Shown here one piece after another: positions 25,023 through 33,345 of a DNA stretch of 52,686 nt. The DNA comes from Prevotella brunnea (lineage in GTDB: Bacteria > Bacteroidota > Bacteroidia > Bacteroidales > Bacteroidaceae), in NCBI RefSeq assembly GCF_008016795.1, contig NZ_SDIK01000055.1, forward strand, positions 1 through 52,686. The letters run 5' to 3'. Made by a program: the position numbers and the translations under genes. The notes beneath the pieces were generated by a model. That model was given only the letters and a program-made list of their open reading frames with translations. It did no database searches and was not told the origin of the DNA. The number at the start of each line of letters is the position of its first letter. Position 1 is the stretch's first letter.

Positions 25023-25876
25023 GGTCGAAAGGCTTTAATGAATCGTTGTTTTCCGAATGGGTCGTTCCTCAGCTGCATTCCGACGAATCCCAAAGCGGTC
25101 AATGCTTCTCTCACCTTATATATATAATGTGGATTGGTTTCGAAATAGAGTGCTCCGCCCCTGCTTAACGTTTTCGATGCGTATTCGGCTATGGCTCGAT
25201 AGAAGCGCAGTGGGTCGTCATTGGGAACGAAGAGGGCTTCTTCCGGTTCATAATCCAATACGTTTCGTTCCATTTCTCCGCGTTCTTTCTCACAGATATA
25301 GGGCGGATTACTTACGATAATGTCGAACTCTTCGCTTCCCTTGCTTGGATGAAGTATATCCACACATTGAAAGTTTACGTTGGCTCCCAGTCTCAACGCG
25401 TTGCTGCGAGCTGTTAGCAGTGCGTTGCCGGAGAGATCCCATGCGGAAACGGAAGAGTTATCGAGGTCTAATGCCAGCGTAATGGCAATACATCCGCTTC
25501 CCGTGCCCACGTCCAAGATGCTTAATGGTTTTGGGGGGCGTAAGGCGCAATAAGGGTGGTCGTAATCTTCCATCACCCATCGGCAGAGCGTTTCGGTCTC
25601 AGGACGTGGTATCAGCACTCCTTTTTCTACATGAAAGCCACGGTGCATGAAGTCGGCTTCGCCCAAGACGTATTGCACCGGTTCCGATTGCTCCAACCGG
25701 AGCATCATTTTTTCGAGTTCGGCTGCGTCGTCTGTGGATAATTCATTAACTTTGCCTGCGTAAACATCCGTTGGAGTTAGTCCGAAGCGGACTTCCAAGA
25801 CGGTGCGCACGATGGCTTGTGCCTCGCCTTCGGGATAAAGAGGTGTGAGTCGTTTGCACAATTTCTGATATGACAT
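25019..25876 (-). CDS. prmC: Release-factor glutamine N5-methyltransferase
   Basis: 285 residues from the ATG at 25876. Methylates the GGQ glutamine of release factors. N-terminal helical domain with YVLGEADFMHRGFHVEKGVL and IPRPETE; SAM-binding ILDVGTGSGCIAITLAL; the catalytic NPPY in IVSNPPYICEKE. The promoter (25881-25912) sits so close that the message would start almost at the ATG. It overlaps recX by 4 bp. Transcribed divergently from ribD, whose coding start covers the prmC promoter. Confidence 0.95.
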   Translation of the reverse strand: MSYQKLCKRLTPLYPEGEAQAIVRTVLEVRFGLTPTDVYAGKVNELSTDDAAELEKMMLRLEQSEPVQYVLGEADFMHRGFHVEKGVLIPRPETETLCRWVMEDYDHPYCALRPPKPLSILDVGTGSGCIAITLALDLDNSSVSAWDLSGNALLTARSNALRLGANVNFQCVDILHPSKGSEEFDIIVSNPPYICEKERGEMERNVLDYEPEEALFVPNDDPLRFYRAIAEYASKTLSRGGALYFETNPHYIYKVREALTALGFVGMQLRNDPFGKQRFIKAFRP

Positions 25877-25880
25877 TTTG

Positions 25881-25912
25881 CAAAGGTAGAAAATAAATGG
25901 ATATGATACAAA
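25881..25912 (-). promoter_or_regulatory. prmC promoter inside the ribD start, predicted leaderless
   Basis: On the - strand TTTG (25912-25909), a 20-bp spacer and TACCTTTG (25888-25881). With a start 4-7 nt past the -7 box, the transcript begins within a few bases of the prmC ATG at 25876. Confidence 0.65.
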
Positions 25913-26919
25913 CGGAAACAGACGAAATGTATATGCGACGCTGTTTGCAACTCGCAAAAAACGGTCAGCTATCGGCAAGACCCAACCCAATGGTCGGTGC
26001 GGTAATCGTGAGTGAAGAAGGCAGGATTATCGGCGAAGGTTGCCACATTCGTTGCGGCGAGGGACATGCGGAGGTCAATGCGTTCGCCTCAGTGCGTGCT
26101 GAAGACGAACCGTTGCTTGACAAAGCCACGCTCTATGTTAGTCTTGAACCGTGTTCGCACTATGGGAAGACACCCCCCTGTGCCGATCTCATTGTTCGCA
26201 AAGGCGTAAGACGTGTGGTCTGTGGTTGCATAGACCCTTTCTCCGAGGTGCAGGGACGAGGCATACGGCGCATCAGGGATGCGGGAATAGAAGTTACGAC
26301 GGGGGTGCTGGAGAAAGAATGCTTGGACCTGAATCGGAAATTCATCACTTTTCACACTCATAAGCGTCCTTACATTCTACTAAAATGGGCACAGACTGTC
26401 AATGGCAAAATAGGCAATTCGACCGCGCGACCTTCACAAAACGGCACGAGCGCGCAATTACGGCATATCCCTCTGCTCCTCTCCACACCTTTCACCAAAA
26501 TGCTGGTGCACAAACTGCGTGCTGAGAACGATGCCATACTTGTGGGACGGATAACCGAAGAGTTGGAACATCCGCGATTGAACGTGCGAGAATGGAGTGG
26601 TAACAGTCCGCAGAAGTTTGTTTTGTCTTCCTCGCTTTCATTTCAGAATCCGGCACACGTCTTCCCAAACATTCCCTCGCTTCTCAAACATCTGTACGAG
26701 AATGAGATGCAAAGTCTGGTTGTGGAAGGTGGGAGAAAACTCCTTCAATCGTTCATCGACCGGGGTTTATGGGACGAGATAAGGGTGGAAACCGCCCCTT
26801 TCGTTGTGGAGGATGGAACCGATGCACCCACGTTGCCCAAGAATTTAACCATCACACAAGTGGGAAACTTCGGGAATACGATTATCACCTATAGGCGGAA
26901 GACCTCGGAAAGTGAATGA
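25897..26919 (+). CDS. ribD: Bifunctional riboflavin deaminase/reductase RibD
   Basis: 340 residues. N-terminal deaminase with ARPNPMVGAVIV, zinc ligands in GHAEVNAF and EPCSHYGKTPPC; C-terminal reductase with ILLKWAQTVNGKIG, MLVHKLRAENDAILVGR and VVEGGRKLLQSF, where NADPH is bound. Catalyses two consecutive steps in riboflavin synthesis. Start: ATG at 25897 gives MDMIQTETDEMYMRRCL; an ATG two codons on is an alternative. No FMN riboswitch is visible in the short gap upstream. Confidence 0.95.
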   Translation: MDMIQTETDEMYMRRCLQLAKNGQLSARPNPMVGAVIVSEEGRIIGEGCHIRCGEGHAEVNAFASVRAEDEPLLDKATLYVSLEPCSHYGKTPPCADLIVRKGVRRVVCGCIDPFSEVQGRGIRRIRDAGIEVTTGVLEKECLDLNRKFITFHTHKRPYILLKWAQTVNGKIGNSTARPSQNGTSAQLRHIPLLLSTPFTKMLVHKLRAENDAILVGRITEELEHPRLNVREWSGNSPQKFVLSSSLSFQNPAHVFPNIPSLLKHLYENEMQSLVVEGGRKLLQSFIDRGLWDEIRVETAPFVVEDGTDAPTLPKNLTITQVGNFGNTIITYRRKTSESE

Positions 26920-26990
26920 ACAGATACTTTTTATGGCTTTTTGCCGGTATGAGAAAGCAGTTTTGATACCGACGTTCACCACCAATTTCC

Positions 26991-27078
26991 AAAAGCTCAC
27001 CTTTTGCATTGCAAAAGGTGAGCTTTTGACAGCTAAAAGGTAAGCTTTTAGAGTGTAAAAGCTAAGCTTTTGAATACT
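26991..27078. repeat. 22-bp palindromic repeat array C (four units)
   Basis: In the 333-bp gap between the convergent genes ribD and secDF. Units start at 26991, 27013, 27035 and 27057; cores are AAAAGCTCACCTTTT, AAAAGGTGAGCTTTT, AAAAGGTAAGCTTTT and AAAAGCTAAGCTTTT. The conserved tail is poorly preserved in this copy (a GTATCA on the left, inverted side). Confidence 0.85.
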
Positions 27079-27187
27079 GTCTCGTAAAGTACTTATTTTC
27101 AAGAGTTTATAGACTCGTTTTTCGCTTGTGTGTTTTTAGAGAATTGTTCCGTTTTTTTCCTTCGCATTTTTTCATTTTTGGGAAAAC

Positions 27188-27225
27188 AAAAGGTCGGCAC
27201 TTACTGTGAAGTACCGACCTTTTTT
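27188..27225. terminator. Bidirectional terminator between ribD and secDF
   Basis: AAAAGGTCGGCACTT (27188-27202) pairs with AAGTaCCGACCTTTT (27209-27223) with one mismatch, giving A-run and T-run flanks that suit termination from both sides. It lies 28 bp past the secDF stop. Confidence 0.85.
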
Positions 27226-27252
27226 GATTATTTGTCATAAAGTTTATGCCCC

Positions 27253-30200
27253 TTAACTCTTCGTTTCGTCAGCCGTAGCGACCGCCAAGCGGTTTTCTAT
27301 TTTCTTTCCCAATACCAAATAAGCTACCGGCGAAGCAATGAAAATGGAAGAGAGTGTACCGATGATCACACCGATAATCATCGCGAACGAGAAGCTGCGA
27401 ATGCTGTCGCCACCGAGTACAAAGATGGATACTAATACAATCAAGGTGGAAACAGAGGTGTTGACGGTACGTGCGAGGGTCTGGTTAATGGAATCGTTGA
27501 ATAACGCCTGCATATCGGTCTTGTTCAGACGATGCTTGTTGTTGCGCAGATTCTCGCGAATACGGTCATATACAACCACGGTATCATTGATGTCGTAACC
27601 GATTACCGTCAGGATGGCACCGATGAACGTCTGGTCAATCTCGAGCGAGAATCCTATCCATCCATAGCATAGTGAGAAAATGCCCACTACGATTGTCGTG
27701 TCGAGAATCAAACCTACGATAGAACCTACAGAGAAACCGATGTTGCGGAATCGGAGAAGGATGTAGAGGAAGATGAACACGATGGCAAGTGCAACGCTGA
27801 TGATGGCACCGTGGGTGATGTCCTTTGCCACCGACGGACCAACCTTTGCCGAGCTGATGATGGATCCACCCTCGCGGATGTCCGGGTTTTTGAAACTTTC
27901 CACGTCTTTCTGACTTACGAAGTTTCCTTTCTTCAACGCGGTGTAGAGCAAGTTCTCTGCATGGTCGTCTTCAGCCGGATCGTTGGAATCGATATTGTAG
28001 TTAGTGGATACACGGATGGTGTTGCCCTCCGTTCCCAAGGCGATGACATTGGTGGTGGCAAGTTTGCCGGCATTCTCTCCATTGGTATTGACAAACGCAT
28101 TCTCCAATACCTTGCGAACCTCCTCGACATGTACCGATTTATTCAACGTAACGACATAGTTGCGACCTCCGGTGAAGTCGATGCTCTGGCTCAGTCCGCG
28201 AACAGCGAAACTAACGATGCAGATAACAATGGCAATGCCCCATGCGGTGAAGCTCTTCTTGTACATGCTCATGAAGTGCCAGTTTGTGTTCTGCAACATG
28301 TTCTTGCTGATGGAAGTATGGAATTTCTGGTTGAGCCATTTGTCTTTCTTCAGACGGTTCTCGTAGATGATACGAGTTACGAACACTGCGGTGAAGAAAG
28401 AGCAAACCAAACCGATGATCCAAGTGGTGGCGAAGCCTCGGATGGGACCCGTACCCGTTACAAGGAGGATGACACCGGTGATGAGCGAGGTGAGGTTGGA
28501 GTCGAAGATGGCAGAGAAAGCATTGCTGTAACCGGCTTTCAGAGCCTCTTTGATGCCCTTGCCTGCTCGCATCTCTTCCTTGATGCGCTCGTAGATGAGC
28601 ACGTTGGCATCAACGGCGGTACCAAGCGTTAGCACGATACCGGCAATACCCGGCATGGTTAGTGCCGATTGGAATGAGGCGAGGATGCCTAACGTAAAGA
28701 AGAGGTTGGCAAGCAACGCAGCGTTGGCGAGCATACCGGGGATGAGGTCGTACATGACAATCATGTAAATCATCAGGAGTACGAAAGCAATTCCAAACGA
28801 CCACAGACCTTGACGGATGGATTGTGCACCCAGTGTAGGACCTACCACTTCTTCTTGTACGATGCGTGCCGGAGCAGGCATTCTACCAGATTTCAGGGTG
28901 TTGGCAAGGTCTTTCGTGTCTTCTATGGTGAACGATCCGGAAATGGACGACTGACCGCCATCAATCTCCTGCTTGATGCGCGGTGAAGTGTAAACAAGCC
29001 CATCGAGAACAACGGCAATGGCTTTGCCGATGTTTGTCTTTGTCAGGTTAGCCCATTGACGTGCGCCGTCGGCATTCATGCTCATGCTTACTTCCGGACG
29101 CCCGAATTGGTCGAACTGGTCTTTGGCATCTGTTATCACATCACCTTCCAACGGTGCGCGACCATCGGCGGTGGTTATTTTCAAGGCATGCAATTCGTAG
29201 ATATTCTTCTGTTGCACACCATCTGCCGGCTTCGCGCTCCAAAGCAGACGCAAGTCGGAAGGCAATACCTGTTTTGCCAAACGGCTGTAAATAATTTTGT
29301 TTATGGCTGCCGTATCACGTGCGCTGGCATAGCCCACCATGCTTAACGCATCGCCCGGAACGAGCTGCAACATTGATAACAAGGGGTTGCGCTTCTTTGC
29401 TGCTGCCATCTGAGCATTGGTACTTTTGGCAACAAGTTTATTATCTCTTTTCAACGAGAGTTTTGATGTGGGTTGGGTTGCCTTGGTCTGGGCACTTGCT
29501 TCTGCTTTGGCAGTGTCGTTGTCTTCCACCTTTGTATCGCCGTTAGCCAACCGTTGGTCAAGCTGTGTTAAATAAGGTGCGATTTCTTGGTTGTTGTATG
29601 TCTCCCAAAACTCAAGATTAGCGGAGCCTTGCAAGAGTTTGCGCATACGTTCCGGTTCACGGATACCCGGCATTTCCACCATGAGTCTGCCTTCCTGACC
29701 CTCAAGTTTCTGAATGTTGGGCTGAACCACTCCAAACTGGTCGATACGGTTGCGCACCACGTTGTAGGAATTGTCGATGGCTGCCGTGATTTCTTCGCGA
29801 AGCGCGGCTTCCACTTCCTTGTCAGTACTCTGGGTGTTCACCTTGCCTTTGAGCTGTTGTGTGGCGAATATCTCTGCCAGTCTGTGTCCCGGAGCATTCT
29901 TGTGGTATGCATCAATGAAGAGAGAGATGAAGTCTGCCTGACTGGTCATTTCCTGTTCCTTTGCTTCTTCCATCGACTTTACGTAGGCTGCATCGGTCTT
30001 GTGGTCGGCGAGCACATCCACTACGTCGGGAACGGAAATCTCAAGGATAACGTTCATACCGCCTTTAAGGTCAAGTCCGAGACCTATCTGTGTTTCAAGA
30101 CACTTTTGGTAGGAGTAAATACCCATGTACTTCACAGAGTCCTTATAGTCCTGTTGCGCAATAGGGTCTTTAATCTTTGCCGCCTGACTGTCATAGTAGC

Positions 30201-30285
30201 TTGTTGCTACCGTGAAAGACAAGTAGAAAATGCTTGCAAGCGTCAGCAAGACGGCAACACAAATTACTAATCCTTTGTTTTGCAT
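27253..30285 (-). CDS. secDF: Fused protein translocase subunit SecDF
   Basis: 1010 residues, SecD and SecF in one chain as usual in Bacteroidota. It uses the proton gradient to assist late export through SecYEG. SecD half: N-terminal span, GLGLDLKGGMNVILE (D1 motif), FGRPEVSMSMNADG, then six spans with IVLTLGTAVDANVLIYERI. SecF half from about residue 670: ITHGAIISVALAIVFIFLYI and VIGYDINDTVVVYDRIRENL. A ~110-residue insert rich in Lys/Thr/Ala lies in the periplasmic loop of the SecD half. The 273-bp leader (30286-30558) carries a TATCTTTG -7-like box (30509-30502) without a clear -33; no gene was seen there. Confidence 0.97.
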   Translation of the reverse strand: MQNKGLVICVAVLLTLASIFYLSFTVATSYYDSQAAKIKDPIAQQDYKDSVKYMGIYSYQKCLETQIGLGLDLKGGMNVILEISVPDVVDVLADHKTDAAYVKSMEEAKEQEMTSQADFISLFIDAYHKNAPGHRLAEIFATQQLKGKVNTQSTDKEVEAALREEITAAIDNSYNVVRNRIDQFGVVQPNIQKLEGQEGRLMVEMPGIREPERMRKLLQGSANLEFWETYNNQEIAPYLTQLDQRLANGDTKVEDNDTAKAEASAQTKATQPTSKLSLKRDNKLVAKSTNAQMAAAKKRNPLLSMLQLVPGDALSMVGYASARDTAAINKIIYSRLAKQVLPSDLRLLWSAKPADGVQQKNIYELHALKITTADGRAPLEGDVITDAKDQFDQFGRPEVSMSMNADGARQWANLTKTNIGKAIAVVLDGLVYTSPRIKQEIDGGQSSISGSFTIEDTKDLANTLKSGRMPAPARIVQEEVVGPTLGAQSIRQGLWSFGIAFVLLMIYMIVMYDLIPGMLANAALLANLFFTLGILASFQSALTMPGIAGIVLTLGTAVDANVLIYERIKEEMRAGKGIKEALKAGYSNAFSAIFDSNLTSLITGVILLVTGTGPIRGFATTWIIGLVCSFFTAVFVTRIIYENRLKKDKWLNQKFHTSISKNMLQNTNWHFMSMYKKSFTAWGIAIVICIVSFAVRGLSQSIDFTGGRNYVVTLNKSVHVEEVRKVLENAFVNTNGENAGKLATTNVIALGTEGNTIRVSTNYNIDSNDPAEDDHAENLLYTALKKGNFVSQKDVESFKNPDIREGGSIISSAKVGPSVAKDITHGAIISVALAIVFIFLYILLRFRNIGFSVGSIVGLILDTTIVVGIFSLCYGWIGFSLEIDQTFIGAILTVIGYDINDTVVVYDRIRENLRNNKHRLNKTDMQALFNDSINQTLARTVNTSVSTLIVLVSIFVLGGDSIRSFSFAMIIGVIIGTLSSIFIASPVAYLVLGKKIENRLAVATADETKS

Positions 30286-30558
30286 TTTATTTGTTTGATT
30301 TGATTTATTGTTTTTTCATCGCAATCAGCCTTCCGACTTTTCGACAACCAATGGGCTTTTGCCCTTCGCGCTTCCTCTGATTGTCCTTTGATTTTTTGCC
30401 TTTCAGCTTAGGGAAATCTCTGACCGTTGCATTGTTATCAACAGTTCCCCGGTTGATGGCTCGCTTCTTTTTGTTTGTTCTTTACTCAATATATAGACGT
30501 GCAAAGATAGTTATTTTTTCACGTTTTAGAAAATTTAAACGATTTTATTCTCTATTTT

Positions 30559-31701
30559 TTAAGGTTTTGGCGTGAATTTTAGCCATGTGTAGATAGGATA
30601 ATGATCGGATGCCGCTATTTTATTATCCACTTTCGCTCCATAAGGCTTGAAATCATCCGAACAAAAAATATGATCGATGCGGAAATACATTCCGCTCCGG
30701 TTATAGGATATTCCCGGACCATTACCGCAGGATACATAGCAATCGGTCAGAAGCTTCTCTATCGTGTGGTGGGCGTAGCTTATCGGGCTATCATTGAAGT
30801 CGCCACAGAGGATAATGGGCATTCGTCGGCTTTGATATTTCTTCACGTATGCTGCCACGGTTTCCACTTGTGGAGCACGCAAGGTGGCAGCGGTGGTAAG
30901 CTTGTCGATCAATCGCGTGGGGACTTCCGGTGCGTCTAAGTTGTTCAAAGGATCTTTCACGATGCTCTTATAGCTCTCTTTGTCTTCCTCAGTCATGCGA
31001 TTGCTCTCAAAGTGGTTGTTGATAACAAGCACTTCCGTGCCATGATAATCAATGATATACGCGAAACTACTGTTTCCTTCCGATTCGTATGCTATTCTTT
31101 CTTTTCGGAGTATGGGGAATCTACTCAGCAAGATCATGGTTTGCCCATATTTTATGGGAGCTTTCTCAGCATCGCAATAAGGGAATGCTGCCCTGAAACG
31201 TTTGAAAACATTTTTTCGTTTCACACCCATCGTGTCCGCTTCCTGCAAACAAACGATGTCGGCTTTACTGTCGAGGATATAATTCACAATCGGATTATCC
31301 TCATTCTCATCCAAATCCTCAACAGCGAACATGAAAACGTTGTAGGAAAGCACTTTCAATGATTTGAAAGGGGGATCCTTTGGTGGGTTGAAAGGGGTGT
31401 ATTTGCGAATGGGCACATAGCACATTAACAGTCCGAGTAAGGGAAGCCAAACCATTCTCGCGCGAAAAAAGACCCAAAAGACAAGGAATCCCAGATTGAT
31501 AATCAAGAGAATGGGAAACCCCAGTCCGAGAATGGACCATAAGGCGTGTTCCGTCGGATTGATTCTGTCGGAGAAACCCACCATCATCATGGCGATGATT
31601 GTCAGCACGTTGAGAACTTTTAAGAGCAGGAATAAGAACCATCGGTGGTTTTTTCTTTGTGTACCACTTTCCGCTTTGCTGTCTTTACCGAGAAAAAACA
31701 T
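30559..31701 (-). CDS. Membrane-anchored endonuclease/exonuclease/phosphatase-family protein
   Basis: 380 residues. Three N-terminal membrane spans (about 22-100) are followed by an EEP domain: LKVLSYNVFMF, DIVCLQEADTMG (metal-binding Glu), LVINNHFESNR, ILCGDFNDSPISYAH and the final SDHYPIYTWL with the catalytic Asp-His. The same fold covers nucleases, sphingomyelinases and phosphoinositide phosphatases, so the substrate cannot be chosen. The gene follows the rhomboid gene by 36 bp, a pairing common in Bacteroidales. Confidence 0.88.
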   Translation of the reverse strand: MFFLGKDSKAESGTQRKNHRWFLFLLLKVLNVLTIIAMMMVGFSDRINPTEHALWSILGLGFPILLIINLGFLVFWVFFRARMVWLPLLGLLMCYVPIRKYTPFNPPKDPPFKSLKVLSYNVFMFAVEDLDENEDNPIVNYILDSKADIVCLQEADTMGVKRKNVFKRFRAAFPYCDAEKAPIKYGQTMILLSRFPILRKERIAYESEGNSSFAYIIDYHGTEVLVINNHFESNRMTEEDKESYKSIVKDPLNNLDAPEVPTRLIDKLTTAATLRAPQVETVAAYVKKYQSRRMPIILCGDFNDSPISYAHHTIEKLLTDCYVSCGNGPGISYNRSGMYFRIDHIFCSDDFKPYGAKVDNKIAASDHYPIYTWLKFTPKP

Positions 31702-31737
31702 TGCTTTTCGATATTTTTGGTATAGAGAGACTCGTGC

Positions 31738-32679
31738 TTACTTGCTGTTGTCAAACAGTCTTTGTTTTTCTTCTTTTGTCAGACTGTCATATCCACTCTT
31801 GCGAATCTTGTCGAGAATCTTGTCAATTTCTTCCTGTTCGCGTTTTTTTCGTGTGTTATAATCCCAGTCGCTTTCAGGTTGTTGCGTGTTCTTCGTGTGC
31901 CAATCCGAGTAATCGCTACCTTGTCGCTTGCCGGTCGTTCGGGTTTTGCGTTGTTCCCAGTTGTTGCGCAGGTGGTTAAAGAACTGTTCACCTCTGTTCA
32001 TTCCAAAGTCATCTCCGGCGTATGGGTGTTTCTGCCAATACTTGATGAGTAGAAATCCGAAAAGCATTCCTCCCAAGTGGGCGAGATGTGCCACACCATC
32101 GTTGCTTGTTCCAAAAGCGGAAAACAGCTCAATGGCGATGGAACCAATGATGATCCATTTCGCCTTGATGGGAATGGGAATGGGAATGATGAACATTCGT
32201 TCTTCGGGGAACATCATTCCAAATGCCAACAGCACACCATAGATGGCACCCGATGCCCCCACCGTAGTCCAAAGGTTCAGATAATCGCCCATGATCATCC
32301 TCATGCCGTTTATGTTCACATATTGATAGGCAGAGAGTCCTTCCATCATATATGAACCATATTGAGCCAATTCTTGGCAAATTCCGGCTCCAACTCCACA
32401 GATCAAATAATAAAACAGAAATTTCTTTGGCCCCCAAACGTTCTCAACCACCATTCCGAACATCCACAACATAAACATGTTCATCAGGATGTGCATGAAA
32501 CCGCCGTGCATGAACATATAAGTGAATAGTTGCCACAGATGGAAATCCTCTGCGAGGAAAAAGTGCAGTCCGAATATCTTGTTGAGATCTATCCCCATTC
32601 TTCCCGTTCCCATCGTCATGAGGAACATCAGGATATTAATGATCAGCAAGTTTTTTGTTACAATTGGTAGATTACGCAT
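31738..32679 (-). CDS. Rhomboid-family intramembrane serine protease
   Basis: 313 residues from the ATG at 32679. Six membrane spans; motifs HLWQLFTYMFMHGGFMHILM (the L1 loop and H-x-x-x-N helix), GASGAIYGVLLAFGMMF with the catalytic Ser, and VAHLAHLGGMLFGFLLIK with the catalytic His. A basic, Gln/Arg-rich cytoplasmic tail ends in EIDKILDKIRKSGYDSLTKE, matching the small helical tail domain (DUF6576-type) often attached to Bacteroidota rhomboids. Substrates unknown. Upstream of the EEP gene; a TAATTTTG -7-like box is at 32714-32707. Confidence 0.93.
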   Translation of the reverse strand: MRNLPIVTKNLLIINILMFLMTMGTGRMGIDLNKIFGLHFFLAEDFHLWQLFTYMFMHGGFMHILMNMFMLWMFGMVVENVWGPKKFLFYYLICGVGAGICQELAQYGSYMMEGLSAYQYVNINGMRMIMGDYLNLWTTVGASGAIYGVLLAFGMMFPEERMFIIPIPIPIKAKWIIIGSIAIELFSAFGTSNDGVAHLAHLGGMLFGFLLIKYWQKHPYAGDDFGMNRGEQFFNHLRNNWEQRKTRTTGKRQGSDYSDWHTKNTQQPESDWDYNTRKKREQEEIDKILDKIRKSGYDSLTKEEKQRLFDNSK

Positions 32680-32729
32680 AATTTGATAACATTCTATTTC
32701 AGCACGCAAAATTACGAAATTTTCCTGTT

Positions 32730-32750
32730 ATCGCGCATAAATCGCGCATA
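32730..32750. repeat. Tandem ATCGCGCATA pair upstream of the rhomboid gene
   Basis: ATCGCGCATA occurs twice, at 32730-32739 and 32741-32750, an 11-bp step (one helical turn). It sits between the divergent rhomboid and HU genes, near the expected -33 region of the rhomboid promoter, and could be a binding site for a dimeric regulator. Confidence 0.35.
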
Positions 32751-32795
32751 TAAGCACTTTTTTTTAGTAATTTCTTCACTTTTCTTTGCTTTTTG

Positions 32796-32826
32796 TTTGT
32801 ATTACGAAATGAAACAAGTATATTTG
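32796..32826 (+). promoter_or_regulatory. Promoter of the HU gene
   Basis: TTTG at 32796-32799, a 19-bp spacer and TATATTTG at 32819-32826; the leader before the ATG at 32878 would be about 45 nt. Confidence 0.75.
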
Positions 32827-32877
32827 CAACAAAGAAAGTAGATAATTTATATATATTTAATAAAAAAGATTAAGGTT

Positions 32878-33153
32878 ATGAACAAATCAGAACTGATTGA
32901 GAAGATTGCAGCCGGCGCAGGTTTGAGCAAGGCTGACGCAAAGAAAGCATTGGACGCAACAACAGCTGCCATTAAAGAGGCATTGGTTGCAAGTGACAAG
33001 GTTCAGTTGGTAGGCTTCGGTACATTCTCTGTTACGGAGCGTCCGGCTCATGAAGGAATCAATCCGGCAACAAAGCAGAAAATTACGATTGCCGCTAAGA
33101 AAGTTGCCAAGTTCAAGGCTGGTGCCGAGTTGGCAGACGCAGTAAACGCTTAA
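32878..33153 (+). CDS. hup: HU-family nucleoid DNA-binding protein
   Basis: 91 residues, the family size. [20 protein letters not shown] forms the helical dimer core; [20 protein letters not shown] is the start of the DNA-embracing beta arm and [18 protein letters not shown] is the final helix. As a dimer it bends and packages DNA. Single-gene unit with a consensus promoter and a terminator just downstream. Confidence 0.96.
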   Translation: MNKSELIEKIAAGAGLSKADAKKALDATTAAIKEALVASDKVQLVGFGTFSVTERPAHEGINPATKQKITIAAKKVAKFKAGAELADAVNA

Positions 33154-33176
33154 CGAAAGTAAGCGTAAAAATGAAA

Positions 33177-33206
33177 AGGACGTTCCGTAGGGAGCGTCTT
33201 TTTTTA
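33177..33206 (+). terminator. Terminator after the HU gene
   Basis: GGACGTTCC (33178-33186) pairs with GGGAGCGTC (33190-33198; one G-U) around GTA and is followed by T7. Confidence 0.8.
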
Positions 33207-33345
33207 TTGTCCCCGGCACGAAACACCCGAGGCAGAGCATGGGATGCCCCCAATTGAAATATGTCCGCTCCTTTATCTTTATATGTGAGCCGGGACTTTT
33301 TTCTTTTTTTTTATTACCTTTGCAGGCATATAATCATTTACGAAC

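Noticed and set aside
25840..25900. FMN riboswitch before ribD
   Set aside because: The gap to prmC is only 20 bp and shows no RFN-type conserved elements.
27811..28632. 273-codon open frame antisense to secDF
   Set aside because: Shadow of a highly conserved gene.
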